From NCBI RefSeq assembly GCF_022829385.1, contig NZ_JAKSXX010000123.1, forward strand, positions 277,339 to 341,338: DNA of 64,000 nt. The letters run 5' to 3'. The position numbers were made by a program, and so were the translations under genes. The DNA comes from Methylobacterium sp. J-070. GTDB lineage: Bacteria; Pseudomonadota; Alphaproteobacteria; Rhizobiales; Beijerinckiaceae. The notes beneath the pieces were generated by a model. The model saw nothing but the letters and a program-made list of their open reading frames with translations, was not told where the DNA came from and did not search any database. Below are positions 61,033 through 64,000 of the stretch, one piece after another. The first letter of the stretch is position 1. Every line of letters begins with the position of its first letter.

Positions 61033-61365
61033 ATGACGGGTCTGACGAACACCGCCTCCTCCGGACTGAAGCGCCTGATTCCGGCGGCGCTCCTGGCCGC
61101 GGGGTTGGCGGCTCCGCTGGCCGCGGCCGGTCCGGCTGAGGCCCGCGACGGCTGCGGCCTCGGCTTCCACCGCGGGCTGTACGGCTTCTGCCGCCCGAAC
61201 CTCGGCCCCCGGGTCGTCTACGCCCCCTACGTCGTCCGGCCGGCCTTCTACGGCCCCCGCTTCTACGGCCCGCGGTTCTACGGCCCCCGTCGCATCGGCT
61301 GGGGCGGCCGGCGCTGGCACCGCTGGGGCGGCTACCGTCACGTCGGCTGGCATCACCGCTGGTGA
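61033..61365 (+). CDS. exported GCG_CRPN-type small protein
   Basis: The 110-residue protein has a signal peptide ending near AGPAEARDG, then the motif DGCGLGFHRGLYGFCRPN. Short repeats of FYGPR (three times) and an Arg/Trp/Gly-rich tail with HRWGGYRHVGWHHRW follow. It faces the response regulator gene across about 170 bases. It is related to 24189-24446 and 61942-62211. Confidence 0.82.
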   Translation: MTGLTNTASSGLKRLIPAALLAAGLAAPLAAAGPAEARDGCGLGFHRGLYGFCRPNLGPRVVYAPYVVRPAFYGPRFYGPRFYGPRRIGWGGRRWHRWGGYRHVGWHHRW

Positions 61366-61454
61366 CGGGGCCGCGCCGGCCTTCGTCCCGGGATCGCGCC
61401 CCAGGGTGCGATCCCACCCCCGCCCCCCCCCGCCCGTCCAGCAAGGATCCCGAT

Positions 61455-61856
61455 ATGGCCCGGAGAACCCTGTGCCTGACCCTCGCGGCGGCCCTGTCGG
61501 CGTCAGCCGCCATCGCCCAGACGCCCGAGGCCCCACCTCCCGCCAAGCCCGGTGACCAGACGGCCGGGGGCGTCGATCTGGCGACCTTCCAGACCCGGCA
61601 TCGGACGCGCCTGATGCGGGCGGATGCCGACCACGACAGCCGCATCAGCGAGGCGGAATGGACCGCTTGGTGGACCGCCCATCCCGGCAAGGGCCCGGCC
61701 GATCCGGCGAGGCGCTTCCGGCGCCTCGACGCGAACGGGGACGGCTTCGTCACGGCCGAGGAGATCGACGCGGCCACGGCCAAGCGCTTCGCGCGCCTCG
61801 ACGACAATCACGACGGCCGCATCACGCGCTCCGAGAGACCCTGCCGGAGCCGGTGA
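61455..61856 (+). CDS. exported EF-hand protein
   Basis: The 133-residue protein has a signal peptide (LTLAAALSASAAIAQTP) and three EF-hand calcium loops: DADHDSRISEAE, DANGDGFVTAEE and DDNHDGRITRSE. Each has acidic ligands at loop positions 1, 3, 5 and 12. None has the Pro at position 2 typical of lanmodulin, so calcium is the more likely ligand. Met 61455 is chosen over the upstream Met because the signal begins there. It lies between two GCG_CRPN genes. Confidence 0.82.
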   Translation: MARRTLCLTLAAALSASAAIAQTPEAPPPAKPGDQTAGGVDLATFQTRHRTRLMRADADHDSRISEAEWTAWWTAHPGKGPADPARRFRRLDANGDGFVTAEEIDAATAKRFARLDDNHDGRITRSERPCRSR

Positions 61857-61941
61857 GCCGACCGGCCGCCATCGCCTGCGGCACCCCTTCCCCGGACGAC
61901 CGGCACCGTGGATCCGGTCGTCGCATCCCGATGGAGCGTTC

Positions 61942-62211
61942 ATGAGACTCACCCTCGCCGTCGCAGCCTCCGCGGCGCTGTTCACCCTCGGCCAAGCTCA
62001 GGCGTTGCCGATCGCCCCGCCCCCGGCCGGCATGGACGCGCCCATCGTCCTCGCGCGGGGCGGCTGCGGGTTCGGTGCCCATCGCGGTCCATTCGGGGGA
62101 TGCCGACTGAACCGCGGCCCGCGGGGCGCGATGCGCCGCGCGCTGACGGGCGCACCCGGCGGCTGCCCCCCGGGGCTGTACCGCGGTCCTGCCGGGCGCT
62201 GCCATCGCTGA
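61942..62211 (+). CDS. exported GCG_CRPN-like small protein
   Basis: The 89-residue protein has a signal peptide (LAVAASAALFTLGQAQALP) and a motif close to the family (GGCGFGAHRGPFGGCRLN). A second CPPGLYRGPAGRCHR element closes the chain. The Asn-bearing CRLN replaces CRPN. It is likely part of the same stress or envelope set as its neighbours, which are all on the same strand. Confidence 0.72.
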   Translation: MRLTLAVAASAALFTLGQAQALPIAPPPAGMDAPIVLARGGCGFGAHRGPFGGCRLNRGPRGAMRRALTGAPGGCPPGLYRGPAGRCHR

Positions 62212-62319
62212 CCGCGGCGTCCCGCCGCCGGTGGCTCACCGGCGGTGGGACCATTGCCCGGGCCGCGCGTTGCATGCTGACGGCGCCGCCTGCGCCGCCG
62301 ACCCGTGAGGGAGGGAGCC

Positions 62320-62496
62320 TTGCAGTCAGGAACCCCGCGCCCCGGCGATGATCCGCTCCCGCCCGTCGGCGACCCGATCCCCGAGCCGCAGACACCCGAG
62401 ATCGATCCGCCGGCGGAACCGCCGACGCCGCAGCCCCCCGGCCCGATCGAGTCCCGCCCCCGGCGAAGGCATCCCGGCAACCGGCACATCCCGTGA
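62320..62496 (+). CDS. small Pro-rich hypothetical protein
   Basis: The 58-residue protein starts at TTG behind GAGGGAGGGAG. It reads LQSGTPRPGDDPLPPVGDP, then a Pro/Glu/Ile-rich body (IPEPQTPEIDPPAEPPTPQP). It has no predicted fold. It resembles the Pro-rich protein at 49345-49536 in style. Confidence 0.45.
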   Translation: MQSGTPRPGDDPLPPVGDPIPEPQTPEIDPPAEPPTPQPPGPIESRPRRRHPGNRHIP

Positions 62497-62851
62497 AGCC
62501 CCGCCCACGGCCCGGGCGCCCCGTCTGACGGCCTGAGCGGTATCGCGTCGTCAGGAGGTTGCGGCCGCCGGACGGAGCGTTCCGCACCGGCGGCACGGGC
62601 CGGGAAACCAGCCGCTCCTCCGCCGGCCCCGGCCGATGGTCCAGACGCGAGGCCGGCGGGTTCGGTGATCCACGTGAGCCGATGTCGGCTGCGGAGGCGG
62701 CGAGACCGGACACGGACGCGCCACGGCCTCGGGCTCGGCGCGACCTGGGCAGACCTGGAATGGGTCTCGGTCTCGTCCGATCGGCGATTAGCGCGATCTC
62801 AAGGATTCGACGATATCGTTCCGCACGGACGGCGGGCCAGGATCTGTACTG
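62497..62851. other. intergenic region
   Basis: About 355 bases with no convincing gene or structure were found. Open frames here are Arg/Gly-rich and look like shadow frames. Confidence 0.4.
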
Positions 62852-63181
62852 ATGTCTATCAGCATCGGCACCGCCGCGGGGACCGGCGCCCTCGCGGTGC
62901 CAGCCAGATCGCCGGGACCGGCGCGCGCCGCCGACCCGGCGCTGGCCGCGCAACAGACGGCCCGGACGCAGTCCGCGGTGGCCGCGGCGCAGCAGGCGCT
63001 CGCCAGTGCCAACGGCATCGTCGACCAGGACCGGCGCAATCACAGCCCCGGCTGCGTCGCCTGCGACCAGAAGTTGGTGGACAAGGCTCAGATGCAGCTT
63101 GCCCAGGCCAAGGCGTCGGCGACCGACCAGACCGCGCAGGCGCCGATCCCGCCGGGCAGCATCGTCGACCTCACGGCATGA
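62852..63181 (+). CDS. small conserved helical protein
   Basis: The 109-residue protein begins MSISIGTAAGTGALAVPAR, then a helical Ala/Gln-rich stretch (QQTARTQSAVAAAQQALASA). A Cys-bearing loop (DQDRRNHSPGCVACDQKLV) follows and a coiled-coil-like segment (AQMQLAQAKASATDQTA). Similar proteins occur in alphaproteobacteria, without known function. The C-x2-C could bind a metal. Confidence 0.6.
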   Translation: MSISIGTAAGTGALAVPARSPGPARAADPALAAQQTARTQSAVAAAQQALASANGIVDQDRRNHSPGCVACDQKLVDKAQMQLAQAKASATDQTAQAPIPPGSIVDLTA

Positions 63182-63443
63182 CGGCATGCCGGTCCGAGAA
63201 CCGGCGACAAAACCGTTTCGCCGGCCTGCGGCCGTCGCCGGCCCAGGCGCGGTGGAGATCGGCGCGGCGCACAGGGCGGACGCGGACCATCCACGCCAGG
63301 GCGCGCTCCAGGATCCGGCGATGTCGGGCCGCCCCGCGGGGGGCGTCGAGGGCGCGGAGGTTGGCCGGCGAGGTCGCGGTGGCGTTCGCCTGATCGACGG
63401 CGCTCGCCGCCCGGTGCGAGGCTTGCGGGATGGACGCGGCCAA
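63171..63443 (-). CDS. small hypothetical basic protein
   Basis: The 90-residue frame (TTG start) has very GC-rich third codon positions, as in real genes of this window. It contains HRRILERALAWMVRVRPVRRADLHRAW and ends SDRHAVMP. The true start may lie further upstream, where the same frame stays open without a Met. It overlaps the 3' end of the gene on the other strand by 11 bases. No family is recognised. Confidence 0.45.
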   Translation of the reverse strand: MAASIPQASHRAASAVDQANATATSPANLRALDAPRGAARHRRILERALAWMVRVRPVRRADLHRAWAGDGRRPAKRFCRRFSDRHAVMP

Positions 63444-63892
63444 GCCGTCGATGCCCCGCCGTACCGCGGCCTGCCGGATCCGGCCGGAACGGGACGCTCC
63501 GCTGTCCGGGTGCGAAGCGGGATAGCGGGCCTCCGTCGGCGGATCCGGGTCGTGTCGGGCTTGGATCGACCCTTCGCGGGCCGGGCCTTCATTGCCAGTA
63601 GTCTTATAAATGATGTATTATCTCGCCGAATCTGCCGCGGCTCGTCCCTTCGGGGTTCGTCGATGGCGCGGGGGTGTCGGAGCGCCTGAGGCCGGGCGAT
63701 GGGGCCTCCGGGGAAGGGGGCGCGGTAAAATCGAGACCGGCAGTGCGCTCCTGTCGGCCGGACGTCGCGGGTTCTCAACGCGCGACGGCCGTCCGGCTCG
63801 ATCGAGCCGCGCAGGACGGCTGAGACTAGAGACCAGAACGCGACAGCGTCGCGCAGAACCGCGGCGAGATCCGCGGCGCCCGGGGAGGATGG
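63444..63892. other. promoter-bearing gap
   Basis: Most of it is non-coding. An AT-rich stretch near 63600-63630 (TCTTATAAATGATGTATTATC) is a likely promoter for the ABC-ATPase gene starting at 63893. Confidence 0.5.
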
Positions 63893-64000
63893 ATGGATAC
63901 GGGAGCGCCACTTCTGGCGGTTGACGGGGTGACGCTGCGGTACAAGACGCGCGATCATCTTGTGACGGCCACCTACCGGGTGAGCTTTTCGGTCTGGCCG
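63893..64000 (+). CDS. N-terminus of an ABC transporter ATPase (partial)
   Basis: The gene runs off the right edge. The 36 residues visible (MDTGAPLLAVDGVTLRYKTR, then TATYRVSFSVWP) show the first strand of an ABC ATPase, as in the nitrate/taurine/sulfonate (NitT/TauT) family. A GGGGAGG ribosome site stands upstream. No Walker motif is in view, so the family is tentative. Confidence 0.6.
   Translation, partial: MDTGAPLLAVDGVTLRYKTRDHLVTATYRVSFSVWP

Noticed and set aside
61455..61856. Lanmodulin, because the protein is 133 residues with EF-hands and the organism is Methylobacterium-like
   Set aside because: None of the three loops has the Pro at position 2 that marks lanmodulin loops, and there are three loops, not four. 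It fits an ordinary exported EF-hand protein.
62559..62852. 97-residue open frame before the gene at 62852
   Set aside because: It is Arg/Gly/Pro-rich with no recognisable fold and no ribosome site of note; it looks like a chance frame.

Overview
The window is about 64 kb of very GC-rich chromosomal DNA. Its gene content points to an alphaproteobacterium of the order Hyphomicrobiales, most likely Methylobacterium or a close relative: a MucR/Ros regulator, EcfG-type (GGAAC-N16-CGTT) promoters, several small exported proteins with a GCG...CRPN motif, a CsbD stress cluster, and many Bug-type and Liv-type transporters. This placement is inferred from gene families; no rRNA or tRNA gene is present to confirm it.

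Region 1 (1-15 kb) is a carboxylate uptake and CoA-activation locus. A minus-strand operon runs IclR regulator, acyl-CoA ligase, citryl-CoA lyase-like protein, SDR, Bug receptor, SDR, TctB, TctA. A second Bug gene converges on it from the other strand. Divergent from the IclR gene is a branched-chain amino acid type ABC operon (livK, livH, a livM-livG fusion, livF). The shared 480-base control region holds a G-quadruplex-like G-run array and a hairpin.

Region 2 (15-23 kb) starts with an AT-rich patch and an imperfect 89-bp inverted repeat. A tightly coupled four-gene operon follows: an FAD subunit, a fused 2Fe-2S/molybdopterin hydroxylase, a tandem ABM membrane protein and a Tsx/OmpK-like porin. 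An AraC regulator faces it.

Region 3 (23-37 kb) is a mosaic of small proteins. It includes an EgtD-like methyltransferase operon whose first gene (YqcI/YcgG, GntA-like) is frameshifted, a YgjV protein, a DUF4336 protein, CDP-diacylglycerol pyrophosphatase, a MucR homologue lacking its zinc cysteine, and SelO.

Region 4 (37-49 kb) has an osmF-yehYXW osmoprotectant ABC operon, a run of predicted RNA hairpins, small exported proteins, and a catabolic set: ALDH, a 3-hydroxyisobutyrate dehydrogenase-like enzyme, a LysR regulator, and a cytosine-deaminase-like amidohydrolase split by one in-frame amber codon.

Region 5 (49-64 kb) is a stress and envelope region. It carries an aquaporin remnant, an ECF sigma factor, a PAS-LuxR regulator behind an EcfG-type promoter, four CsbD-family proteins with YidB and LysM proteins, a small heat-shock protein lacking its core domain, and a histidine kinase/response regulator pair facing GCG-CRPN and EF-hand exported proteins. 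The window ends inside an ABC transporter ATPase gene.

Several genes are clearly decaying (amber-split amidohydrolase, frameshifted YqcI, AqpZ remnant, core-deleted Hsp20), so this looks like accessory, fast-evolving chromosome rather than a conserved core segment.
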